10,535 nucleotides of DNA from assembly GCA_017480485.1 (NCBI GenBank), contig JAFVAN010000052.1, positions 1-10,535 of the forward strand. The letters are read 5' to 3'. A model generated the notes under the pieces. The model was not told the origin of the DNA. It was given only the letters and a program-made list of their open reading frames with translations, and searched no databases. Below are positions 1 to 5,869 of this stretch, in pieces. The DNA is from Ruminococcus sp. Lineage in GTDB: Bacteria; Bacillota_A; Clostridia; Oscillospirales; Ruminococcaceae. The position numbers were made by a program, and so were the translations under genes. Numbering within the stretch: position 1 is the stretch's first letter; every line of letters begins with the position of its first letter.

Positions 1-1
1 T

Positions 2-529
2 TACGACGATGATGATGACGACGAGGACGAGGATGAAAAGGACGAGGAGCCCGTTAAGCTGGACGACTTCCTCTTCGGCGGCGAGAACGATAAGGAAAAG
101 CGCAGCGAGCAGGCCCGCGCAGGCGAGGAGGAGACAGCTCCCGCCCGTCAGCCCGTAAAGGCCGAGCCCGATCCCGAGCAGTATGCCCCCAAGCAGCAGC
201 CCAAGGAGCCCAAGGAGCCCGTTGAGGCCGCTCCCGTTCGGCAGCCAGAGCCGGAGCCCGAGGCCCAGAAGCCCGCAGTGGATCCTTCCTATTATGAGAA
301 GGCCTCCAAGCTTATCGACGGCGACGCCCCCGAGGCCCCCGCATCAGAAGAGCCCGCGGAGGAGATGAAGCTCCAGACTCCTAAGAAGAAGGTCGTTAAG
401 AAGCGCCCCGCCGAGCTCAAGTTCAGCGGCGAAAAGAAGAATGCCTCCGCAGGCATGGCCGACCTGATGAAGCTCATGGAGCAGGAGCAGAACAAGCTCA
501 AGGAGCAGCTTGGCAAGAAGGACGAATAA
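2..529 (+). CDS. 3' end of an acidic, low-complexity protein of unknown function (5' truncated)
   Basis: An open frame enters from the left edge at base 2 and stops at TAA 527-529, giving the last 175 residues. It opens with a run of about a dozen Asp/Glu residues. A short LDDFLFGG segment follows, then a Pro/Glu/Gln/Ala-rich stretch with repeated KEP and PEP motifs. The tail is lysine-rich (PKKKVVKKRP) and ends in a short charged helix containing MADLMKLMEQEQNKLKEQ. This composition indicates an intrinsically disordered C-terminal region; no catalytic domain is visible. The GTG at 278 is an internal Val codon, because the frame is open and equally biased upstream of it. Codon use (GCC, GAG, AAG, CCC) resembles the other genes here, so this is a native coding region. 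The family is not recognised. The C-terminal helix could be a protein-interaction motif, but that is a guess. Confidence 0.8.
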   Translation, partial: YDDDDDDEDEDEKDEEPVKLDDFLFGGENDKEKRSEQARAGEEETAPARQPVKAEPDPEQYAPKQQPKEPKEPVEAAPVRQPEPEPEAQKPAVDPSYYEKASKLIDGDAPEAPASEEPAEEMKLQTPKKKVVKKRPAELKFSGEKKNASAGMADLMKLMEQEQNKLKEQLGKKDE

Positions 530-542
530 GGGAAGAAACGCC

Positions 543-556
543 GAAAACGTTTGAAA
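543..556 (+). promoter_or_regulatory. LacI-type operator-like site O1 (distal)
   Basis: GAAAACGTTTGAAA carries the AAACGTTT core with a central CpG, typical of LacI-family operators. The same AAACGTTTGAAA 12-mer recurs at 869-880. It lies 14 nt after the stop of the upstream gene and about 278 bp from the next site, so it is either a looping auxiliary operator or a chance match. Confidence 0.4.
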
Positions 557-646
557 CAAGCCGATATTAAGGTTGTGTGAATGGATTTGTCTATTTTGCA
601 CCACCCCAAAAGTCAAAATGTCGGAAATATATGGTAATTATGTATA

Positions 647-701
647 CCGCCCCTGTAAGGCCCGGATGGCCCCGCAGGGGCGGCCCTTCCCGAAAGGGAA
701 G
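647..701 (+). other. Twin GC-rich hairpins, one with a GAAA tetraloop
   Basis: Two adjacent stems are seen. The first is a perfect 9-bp stem, CCGCCCCTG (647-655) with CAGGGGCGG (675-683), closing a 19-nt loop. Two bases later comes a 6-bp stem, CTTCCC (686-691) with GGGAAG (696-701), closed by GAAA, a stable GNRA loop if read as + strand RNA. No T-tract follows on either strand, so this is not an ordinary intrinsic terminator. It may be a structured 3' end of the upstream transcript, part of a small RNA, or a mobile GC-rich repeat. No known riboswitch consensus was recognised. Confidence 0.5.
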
Positions 702-711
702 ATGGGAAAAT

Positions 712-733
712 GTTACACAGCGGTTACACGGCG
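712..733 (+). repeat. Two tandem 11-bp direct repeats
   Basis: GTTACACAGCG (712-722) is followed immediately by GTTACACGGCG (723-733), with one mismatch. A looser GTTGCAC lies at 751-757. An 11-bp period places both copies on the same DNA face, as in activator or response-regulator sites. They lie about 100-120 bp upstream of the promoter at 829-857. Function is unproven. Confidence 0.4.
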
Positions 734-821
734 GACATAATCATGGGCAAGTTGCACAAATATTAGGCGAAAACTCTGTGAAAAGTCCCATATTTTATTA
801 CACGGAATATAAAAAAATTCA

Positions 822-834
822 AAAACGCTTGAAA
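822..834 (+). promoter_or_regulatory. LacI-type operator-like site O2 overlapping the -35
   Basis: AAAACGCTTGAAA shares AAACGYTTRAA with the sites at 543, 867 and 910, with C in place of T after the central CG. Its right half contains the -35 hexamer TTGAAA (829-834), so a bound repressor would occlude RNA polymerase. Confidence 0.5.
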
Positions 835-857
835 TTTTAGAAGAAATAATGTATATT
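829..857 (+). promoter_or_regulatory. Sigma-A promoter of the LacI-family regulator/sugar locus
   Basis: TTGAAA (829-834), a 17-nt spacer, and TATATT (852-857) form a good vegetative promoter, with an A/T-rich stretch upstream (791-825). Transcription should begin near 864. That is just before operator-like site O3 and about 80 nt ahead of the TTG start at 946. Confidence 0.65.
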
Positions 858-866
858 CTTATTAAC

Positions 867-880
867 GGAAACGTTTGAAA
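867..880 (+). promoter_or_regulatory. LacI-type operator-like site O3 at the start site
   Basis: GGAAACGTTTGAAA lies at about +4 to +17 of the predicted transcript. AAACGTTT is an 8-bp palindrome with the central CpG used by LacI-family proteins. Its centre is 46 bp from O2 and 43 bp from O4. Confidence 0.6.
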
Positions 881-909
881 TTCACTTCGATTTGAGGTTT
901 AAGCTGAAC

Positions 910-922
910 TTAAACGTTTAAA
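910..922 (+). promoter_or_regulatory. LacI-type operator-like site O4 in the leader
   Basis: TTAAACGTTTAA (910-921) is a perfect 12-bp palindrome centred on CpG 915/916. It is the most symmetric of the four sites and sits between the predicted transcription start and the regulator's ribosome binding site. It fits autoregulation or a roadblock. Confidence 0.6.
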
Positions 923-930
923 TCGGACGA

Positions 931-937
931 AAGGCGG
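931..937 (+). promoter_or_regulatory. Ribosome binding site that fixes the TTG start of the regulator
   Basis: AAGGCGG lies 8 nt before TTG at 946. No ATG or GTG is available at the N-terminus of the HTH domain, so this site supports initiation at TTG. Confidence 0.65.
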
Positions 938-945
938 AAATACAG

Positions 946-1956
946 TTGGTATCTTTGAAGGATATTTCCGTCCGTTGCGGCGTTTCGGTTGCAACAGTGA
1001 GCAAGGCTCTCAATGGTCATAAGGACGTCAGCGAGGCCACTCGCGAAAGGCTTGTCCGCACAGCAAAAGAGATGGGGTATTTCCCAAACTCTCAAGCGCG
1101 CGCTCTGAAAACGAACAGAACGTACAACCTTGGCGTTATGTTCCTTGACGAAGCGGGCAGAGGCCTCACGCACGAGTTCTTCGCAAAGGTGCTCAACAGC
1201 TTCAAGACGGAGGCTGAACGCTGCGGCTATGATATTACTTTCATAAGTAATAAGGACATAGGCGGCAGAAGGATGTCAACGTATGAACACTGCAAGTACC
1301 GTAGTGTCGATGGGATCGTTATTGCATGCACCGATTTCACAACACCGGATGTCTTTGAGGTCATAAACGGCGACATTCCCGTCGTCACTATCGACCACAT
1401 ATTTGACTGCCGTACCGCGGTCGTTTCCAATAACGAAAGCGGGATGGAGGAGCTTGTGGGTTACGTCGCGGACCGCGGCCACACCAAGATAGCATACATA
1501 CAGGGCAAAAGATCGGCTGTGTCCGAAAAGCGCTATGCAGGCTTTTATAAGGGCTGCAAGACGCACGGGATAGAGATAAGGCCCGATTGGGTGCTCACAG
1601 GTGATTACTGCAACCCCGATAATACCTATCAGCTCACAAAAATGCTGCTGAAGGGCAGAGAAATACCGACCTGTATCTTTATGCCGGATGACTACTCCGC
1701 TGTGGGCGGTCTGAATGCAATAAAGGACAAGGGCCTCTCGGTCCCGGACGATATTTCAGTCGTCGGATATGACGGCATAGCATTCTCGCAGCTGTTGTCT
1801 CCAAGACTCACCACCTATTCGCAGGATACGCCTAAAATAGGCGCAACGGCGGCGAATCGACTCATTTCTCTGATCGAGGATCCACAAACGACCTTTAATG
1901 AGGTCATAACCGTGAACGGAAGCTTCCTTGAAGGCGGCTCCGTCAAACAGCTTTAG
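946..1956 (+). CDS. LacI/GalR-family transcriptional regulator
   Basis: This 336-residue protein has the usual LacI-family length and order. The N-terminal helix-turn-helix spans residues 4-48 (LKDISVRCGVSVATVSKALN, then a second helical segment ending MGYFPN). A hinge helix follows at about 49-57 with the pattern ARALKT; Leu54 matches the leucine that family members insert at the operator's central CpG. The remainder is a periplasmic-binding-like effector domain ending near VNGSFLEGGSVKQL. The TTG start fits because the protein then begins MVSLKDIS, the standard family N-terminus, 8 nt after AAGGCGG. It probably acts as a sugar-responsive repressor in the cytoplasm. The AAACGYTTRAA sites around its own promoter suggest autorepression. 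The gene lies 68 bp upstream of the sugar-binding lipoprotein, so the importer is the likely target. The inducer cannot be read from the sequence. Confidence 0.93.
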   Translation: MVSLKDISVRCGVSVATVSKALNGHKDVSEATRERLVRTAKEMGYFPNSQARALKTNRTYNLGVMFLDEAGRGLTHEFFAKVLNSFKTEAERCGYDITFISNKDIGGRRMSTYEHCKYRSVDGIVIACTDFTTPDVFEVINGDIPVVTIDHIFDCRTAVVSNNESGMEELVGYVADRGHTKIAYIQGKRSAVSEKRYAGFYKGCKTHGIEIRPDWVLTGDYCNPDNTYQLTKMLLKGREIPTCIFMPDDYSAVGGLNAIKDKGLSVPDDISVVGYDGIAFSQLLSPRLTTYSQDTPKIGATAANRLISLIEDPQTTFNEVITVNGSFLEGGSVKQL

Positions 1957-1966
1957 GCATTAATGA

Positions 1967-1985
1967 GCTGCGGAAACACCGCAGC
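1967..1985 (+). other. Intercistronic stem-loop between regulator and binding protein
   Basis: GCTGCGG (1967-1973) and CCGCAGC (1979-1985) form a perfect 7-bp stem around AAACA. It is followed by AAAAAGC rather than a T-tract, so it is unlikely to terminate transcription on the + strand. It could mark an RNA processing point or stabilise the downstream mRNA, separating low regulator from high binding-protein expression. Confidence 0.5.
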
Positions 1986-1994
1986 AAAAAGCAA

Positions 1995-2000
1995 TATAAT
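1995..2000 (+). promoter_or_regulatory. Possible internal -10 element before the binding protein gene
   Basis: TATAAT is a perfect -10 hexamer, but no -35 is seen 16-18 bp upstream (that region is the stem-loop) and there is no TGn extension. A start near 2007 would leave only about 18 nt before ATG, with the Shine-Dalgarno at the very 5' end. Weakly supported. Confidence 0.25.
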
Positions 2001-2024
2001 GCAAATTTAAGGAGGAAATTTATT

Positions 2025-3464
2025 ATGGCACAGTTAAAGAAGATTCTTGCTGGCACAAGCGCAGTTCTCATGGCAGCTACTATGATGGCTGGCTGCGGCG
2101 ACAGTGACTCGAGCACTGCTGATTCCAAGGCTCCCGCTGCAAACGGCGGCGACAACAGCATCGCTGACGTAGAGCCCGCTAAGGTTGACGAGCTCGTTAA
2201 CACCGGTAAGAAGTACAACATCTATGTTTGGAACACCGAGTTCAAGTCCAGATTTGAGACCTACTACTGGGATCAGAGAGATACCGCTCTCTGGGACGGC
2301 GTAGAGGTTAACTGGATCGAGAACACCAATGACGGCGGCGTATATCAGACCAAGCTGGACGAGGCTATTGCAGCTCAGAACAAAGCAGCTGATGACGACA
2401 AGATCGATATGTTCCTCGTTGAGGCTGACTACGCTCTGAAGTATGTTAACTCCGACGCTCCTCTGGATGTAATCGGTGAGGTTGGTCTGACCAAGGATGA
2501 CCTTTCTCAGCAGTACAAGTACACCCAGGACGTTATGACCGACAGCAAGGGCACTCTGAAGGGTGTTTCCTGGCAGGCTACTCCCGGTCTGTTCCTCTAC
2601 AATGCTAAGTATGCAAGAGACGTTCTCGGCACTGATGATCCTACTGAGGTTCAGGCTAAGATTTCTAACTGGGACGACTTCGAGGCAGTTGCTGCTCAGA
2701 TGAAGGAAAAGGACATCGCTATGGTATCCGGTTTCGCCGATACTTACAGATGCTTCTCCAACAACGTTTCTGCTCCTTGGGTTACCGATGGCAAGATCAC
2801 TATCGATCCTCAGATCTCTGCTTGGGTTGAACAGACCAAGAAGTGGACCGACAACGGCTGGAACAACAAGACCTCCCTTTGGGACGATGCTTGGAAGGCC
2901 GGCCAGAAGATCGACGGTAAGACCTTCGGTTACTTCTTCTCCACATGGGGCATTCCTTTCACCCTGCTGCCTAACACCGTTGATACTGCTCTTGATAAGG
3001 GCGGCGAGGCTGCTGTTGGTAACGGCGGTTACGGCGAGTGGAGAGCTTGCCCCGGTCCTCAGGCTTACTTCTGGGGCGGCACATGGATCTGCGGCTGCTA
3101 CGGCTCCGACAATATCGCTATCACCCGCGATATCATGCTGAAGCTGACCTGCGATACTGCTACCATGAAGAAGATCACTGATAAGGAGCAGGATTACACC
3201 AACAACAAGGCTGCTATCAAGGAGCTCATCGATGGCGGTTACAAGAACGACTTCCTTGGCGGTCAGGATCATCTGTCCCTCCTCACCGAGGCTGCTGATA
3301 AGATCGATCTGACTAACAAGCTGTCCGCTTACGACCAGGGCTGCAACGAGCAGTTCCAGGGCGCTATGAAGGACTACTTCCTCGGCAACTCCACCTATGA
3401 CGAGGCTCTTGCTAACTTTAAGTCCCTGATCACCACTCAGTATGGCGATCTTACTATGGACTAA
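2025..3464 (+). CDS. Lipoprotein extracellular solute-binding protein of a CUT1 sugar ABC importer
   Basis: This 479-residue protein starts at ATG 9 nt after AAGGAGG (2009-2015). It has a lipoprotein signal: a KK-containing n-region, a hydrophobic stretch, then the lipobox MAGC with the lipidated Cys at residue 24. An acidic/Ser/Ala linker (about 25-50) would tether it to the outer face of the membrane. The rest has the size and feel of a family 1 carbohydrate-binding protein. It is rich in Trp and Tyr, which commonly stack on sugar rings. It should capture a sugar or oligosaccharide and deliver it to the two permeases downstream. Codons are strongly biased (GCT, GTT, GAC, AAG, CTG), more than in the neighbouring regulator, which fits high expression. 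It ends with tandem stops TAA TAG. The exact substrate cannot be assigned; plant-polysaccharide oligosaccharides would suit a Ruminococcus but that is inference. Confidence 0.9.
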   Translation: MAQLKKILAGTSAVLMAATMMAGCGDSDSSTADSKAPAANGGDNSIADVEPAKVDELVNTGKKYNIYVWNTEFKSRFETYYWDQRDTALWDGVEVNWIENTNDGGVYQTKLDEAIAAQNKAADDDKIDMFLVEADYALKYVNSDAPLDVIGEVGLTKDDLSQQYKYTQDVMTDSKGTLKGVSWQATPGLFLYNAKYARDVLGTDDPTEVQAKISNWDDFEAVAAQMKEKDIAMVSGFADTYRCFSNNVSAPWVTDGKITIDPQISAWVEQTKKWTDNGWNNKTSLWDDAWKAGQKIDGKTFGYFFSTWGIPFTLLPNTVDTALDKGGEAAVGNGGYGEWRACPGPQAYFWGGTWICGCYGSDNIAITRDIMLKLTCDTATMKKITDKEQDYTNNKAAIKELIDGGYKNDFLGGQDHLSLLTEAADKIDLTNKLSAYDQGCNEQFQGAMKDYFLGNSTYDEALANFKSLITTQYGDLTMD

Positions 3465-3492
3465 TAGTTGATCTGTAGTCAATCAATTCAAT

Positions 3493-3538
3493 AACGATAG
3501 GGGGTGGGGGCATTTCCTGCCCCCTTATTGTTATTTTT
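3493..3538 (+). terminator. Hairpin with U-tract between binding protein and permeases (likely partial terminator)
   Basis: GGGGGCA (3506-3512) pairs with TGCCCCC (3518-3524) around TTTCC. An outer stem, AACGATA (3493-3499) with TATTGTT (3526-3532, one G-U), brackets it, with a 6-nt bulge on the 5' side. TTATTTTT (3531-3538) follows. No clear promoter is visible before the next gene, so read-through is expected. This would make the binding protein transcript more abundant than the permease message. Confidence 0.65.
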
Positions 3539-3573
3539 GCAACGAATATTTTAAGATGTAGGTGAATATTCAT

Positions 3574-4527
3574 ATGAAAAAAAAGAGTATCAGCTATGCT
3601 AAGTGGGGTTACATATTCCTGATCCCGTTTTTCGTAGTTTATATCATCTTCTCACTGATCCCCTTGATACAGACCTTCTATTACAGCTTCATTGATTATA
3701 CTGTCAGCCAGGGCGTAGTTCAGAGCATTCGTGGCGACGCCCCCGCAGGCGACAACATAATTGACAACGGCTTCTGTGGTCTTGATAACTTCAAGTCGGT
3801 CATCACAGATAATGGTATTTTTGTTTCTTCTCTGAAGAACACCATGGTCCTTTGGATCATCGGTTTTATCCCTCAGATCTTAATGTCTCTGCTGCTTGCT
3901 GTTTGGTTCACCGATATCAGACTCAAGCTCAAGGCGCAGGGCTTCTTTAAAACAGTTATCTATCTGCCAAACGTTATCATGGCGTCGGCATTCTCGCTGC
4001 TGTTCTACAGCCTCTTTACAAGAGACGGCTCTCTGGATATCCTGCTTGGACATCCTTATATGCTTGAAAAGGCAGGCGGCGCACGCACGGTAGTAGGTAT
4101 CATCAATTTCATGATGTGGTACGGTAATACTACCATCCTCCTCATGGCTTCGATCATGGGTATCGACACCTCTCTGTATGAGTCGGCTCAGATCGACGGC
4201 GCTAACCCGACCCAGACCTTCTGGAACATCACCATCCCGCTCATCAAGCCTATCTTTGCTTACGTTGTAGTAACCTCTATGATAGGCGGTCTGCAGATGT
4301 ACGATGTACCTTACATCATCGGTGGTAAGTCGGGCGGTGCGAAGAGCGTACTGATGACTCTCGTAGCTCAGATCCAGCTCGGTAAGAACTCGTCTGTCGG
4401 CAAGGTTTCCGCTCTTTCTGTACTCGTATTTATCGTTTCGGCTATTCTCGGTTTCATCACCCTCAAGGTCATGGAGGATGACACCGTCAAGACCAGATAC
4501 GGTAAGAAGAAAAAGAAAAAGAAGTAA
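3574..4527 (+). CDS. Sugar ABC transporter permease, MalF/UgpA-like
   Basis: Encodes a 317-residue inner-membrane permease with about six TM segments: roughly 10-32, 85-108, 128-150, 168-190, 229-250 and 275-298. The ATPase-docking EAA loop is seen at about residues 202-226 (YESAQIDGANPTQTF...IPLIKP), with the family's conserved I-D-G. A larger external loop between TM1 and TM2 is typical of MalF-type subunits. I chose ATG 3574 because AGGTGA (3560-3565) sits 8 nt upstream; the GTG at 3562 overlaps that site and has no Shine-Dalgarno of its own. The protein ends in an unusual run of seven lysines. The stop is 18 bp before the partner permease start, so the two are translationally close and should form the heterodimeric channel for the upstream binding protein. 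No ATPase gene follows. Confidence 0.9.
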   Translation: MKKKSISYAKWGYIFLIPFFVVYIIFSLIPLIQTFYYSFIDYTVSQGVVQSIRGDAPAGDNIIDNGFCGLDNFKSVITDNGIFVSSLKNTMVLWIIGFIPQILMSLLLAVWFTDIRLKLKAQGFFKTVIYLPNVIMASAFSLLFYSLFTRDGSLDILLGHPYMLEKAGGARTVVGIINFMMWYGNTTILLMASIMGIDTSLYESAQIDGANPTQTFWNITIPLIKPIFAYVVVTSMIGGLQMYDVPYIIGGKSGGAKSVLMTLVAQIQLGKNSSVGKVSALSVLVFIVSAILGFITLKVMEDDTVKTRYGKKKKKKK

Positions 4528-4545
4528 TAAAGGAGGTTATGTCTT

Positions 4546-5454
4546 ATGCCAAGAATTGAAGGCATTGCCGGTCAGACTGATGACCGTACAAAGCTGCTTA
4601 TAAGAAGGATCATAGCATACACCGTCCTGGTACTGCTTGTTATAGTTTCTCTTCTTCCGTTCTATCTGCTGATAATCAACGCGACCCGTGGTAAGGTTCA
4701 GAGCGGCATCAAGTTCGTTCCCGAGGGCTACCTTGGCACCAACCTGAAAACTCTGTTCGATAAGGACACCGAGAATACCTACGGAAGTGTTATCCGCTCG
4801 TTCCTCAACAGCGTGTTCATCTCCGTTTGCGTAACTATCCTTTCGGTTTACTTCTCTGCTCTTACCGCATACGCTATCCACGTTTACGACTTCCGCATCA
4901 AGAAGGCTGCTCATACCTTCATACTCATCGTTATGATGGTTCCTACACAGTCTGCTGCGATCGGTTTCTACAGAATGCTCAAGAACATGACCGTTTTCGG
5001 AAACAACGGCCTGCTCGACAGCTACATCCCTCTCATCGTTCCCGCTGTTGCGGCCCCGGGCGTATACTTCTTCATGATCCAGTATATGGCCTCGTCCCTG
5101 CCGCTGGAAATTGTTGAGGCAGCCCGTATCGACGGCTGCGGAGAGTTCAGGACCTTCAACTCGATCGTTCTGCCTATCCTCAAGCCCGCCTTCGCTGTAC
5201 AGGGTATCTTCTGCTTCGTATCCGCGTGGAACAACCTCTTCATGCCTCAGTTGATCCTCGATTCTCGCGACAAGAAGACCATTCCTCTTGTATTGCAGAT
5301 GATGAGAGCAAACATAGACACCAACCCGATGGCCGCCAACGCAGGACTTATGAACCTCTTTATGGTTCTCGCTATCCTGCCTGTTGTAGTTGTTTACCTG
5401 GCTCTGTCCAAGTACATCATCCGCGGTATCGCTCTCGGTGCTGTAAAGGGCTAA
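4546..5454 (+). CDS. Sugar ABC transporter permease, MalG/UgpE-like
   Basis: Encodes 302 residues starting at ATG 9 nt after a perfect AGGAGG (4531-4536). About six TM segments are apparent, beginning with a strong one at 22-45. The EAA loop is at about residues 188-214 (EIVEAARIDGCGEFRTF...LPILKP), a close match to the CUT1 consensus EAAxxDG. The short C-terminus ending LSKYIIRGIALGAVKG is typical of MalG-type subunits. It should pair with the preceding permease in the cytoplasmic membrane. An out-of-frame ATG at 4539 opens only a five-codon frame and is ignored. A strong terminator 12 bp after the stop closes the operon, confirming that no ATPase belongs to this unit; a shared MsmK/MsmX-type ATPase is inferred. 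Confidence 0.92.
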   Translation: MPRIEGIAGQTDDRTKLLIRRIIAYTVLVLLVIVSLLPFYLLIINATRGKVQSGIKFVPEGYLGTNLKTLFDKDTENTYGSVIRSFLNSVFISVCVTILSVYFSALTAYAIHVYDFRIKKAAHTFILIVMMVPTQSAAIGFYRMLKNMTVFGNNGLLDSYIPLIVPAVAAPGVYFFMIQYMASSLPLEIVEAARIDGCGEFRTFNSIVLPILKPAFAVQGIFCFVSAWNNLFMPQLILDSRDKKTIPLVLQMMRANIDTNPMAANAGLMNLFMVLAILPVVVVYLALSKYIIRGIALGAVKG

Positions 5455-5466
5455 TAAGAAAACCTA

Positions 5467-5497
5467 AAACTGCGTCCTTCGGGGCGCAGTTTTTTTG
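5467..5497 (+). terminator. Intrinsic terminator of the sugar-importer operon
   Basis: AAACTGCGTCC (5467-5477) pairs with GGGCGCAGTTT (5482-5492, one G-U) around a UUCG tetraloop, and the T-run extends to 5496. A textbook strong terminator. Confidence 0.92.
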
Positions 5498-5564
5498 TGT
5501 CTCTCCCACCCTGTGCTGCCCCCCTTCTGCGCCTCGGGGACATTGTGCTGTTTACATGGCCTTT

Positions 5565-5599
5565 TGGGGGAGACCCTTTTGAAAAAGGGTCATCCCCCA
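5565..5599 (+). repeat. Hairpin of left repeat copy
   Basis: The left arm 5565-5580 (TGGGGGA then GACCCTTTT) pairs with 5583-5599 (AAAAGGGTC, a bulged A at 5592, then TCCCCCA). This gives about 16 base pairs and a minimal loop. It is structurally equivalent to the hairpin at 5744-5780. Confidence 0.75.
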
Positions 5600-5743
5600 A
5601 ACCCCCTCACTAAAACTTTTAATGATTTTTGGCGAGGGCGCCTGAGTTTGCCTTGGGTGCATCAGACTTTAAGGTCTCTGCTATTTTCCGGGGTCGCAGA
5701 CGCCCTCGCCAAAAATTCGCTAAAAGTCTTTGGAAGGGTGGTC

Positions 5744-5780
5744 TGGGGGGATAACCTTTCTTCAGAAAGGTTTCCCCCCA
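5744..5780 (-). repeat. Hairpin of right repeat copy
   Basis: Read on the - strand, TGGGGGGA + AACCTTTC pairs with GAAAGGTT, a bulged A, then TCCCCCC, around the loop TGAA. The bulged A is at the same place as in the left copy, and several pairs differ in both partners (see findings). Confidence 0.75.
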
Positions 5781-5848
5781 GAAAGCTACGCAGACGCCAC
5801 GAAGCCCCCGAAGCGCAGAAGGGGGCAGCACAAGGCGGGAGCAGGCAC

Positions 5849-5869
5849 AAAAAAAGAGGCCGAAGCCTC
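5849..5869 (-). terminator. Intrinsic terminator of the small membrane protein gene
   Basis: On the - strand GAGGC, TTCG and GCCTC are followed by seven T residues (5855-5849). The stop codon TGA (5870-5868) overlaps the first bases of the stem, so translation ends inside the terminator hairpin. Confidence 0.88.

Larger units (their letters stand above)
5491..5855. repeat. Large imperfect inverted repeat made of two diverged copies of one intergenic element
   Basis: This 365-bp gene-free stretch reads similarly from both ends. From the left terminator T-run the + strand reads TTTTTTTGTG, then CTCCC, TGTGCTGCCCCC and TTCTGCGC, CGGGG, a long hairpin, ACTTTTA, and TTTTTGGCGAGGGCG (5626-5640). 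The same series appears on the - strand from 5855 inwards, ending in CGCCCTCGCCAAAAA (5701-5715). The middle (5665-5678) is itself close to palindromic. The arms differ at many positions and by small indels, so they are old copies. Open frames crossing this region are fragmentary and have no ribosome binding sites. It resembles REP/MITE-type intergenic repeats; no transposase is present. Confidence 0.75.

Noticed and set aside
647..701. Intrinsic terminator for the first gene
   Set aside because: The stems are strong but no T-tract follows on either strand, so it was listed only as a structured element.
577..840. 87-residue frame (GTG start) in the regulator's upstream region
   Set aside because: It covers the twin hairpins, direct repeats, an operator-like site and the -35. 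Only a weak AAGG precedes it, and its composition does not resemble a protein.
2034..3482. 482-residue open frame on the - strand opposite the binding protein
   Set aside because: A shadow created by strong codon bias in the highly expressed lipoprotein gene. No recognisable domain and no matching operon context.
3562..3573. GTG start four codons upstream for the first permease
   Set aside because: The GTG overlaps AGGTGA, which is well placed for ATG 3574, and nothing before the GTG resembles a Shine-Dalgarno.
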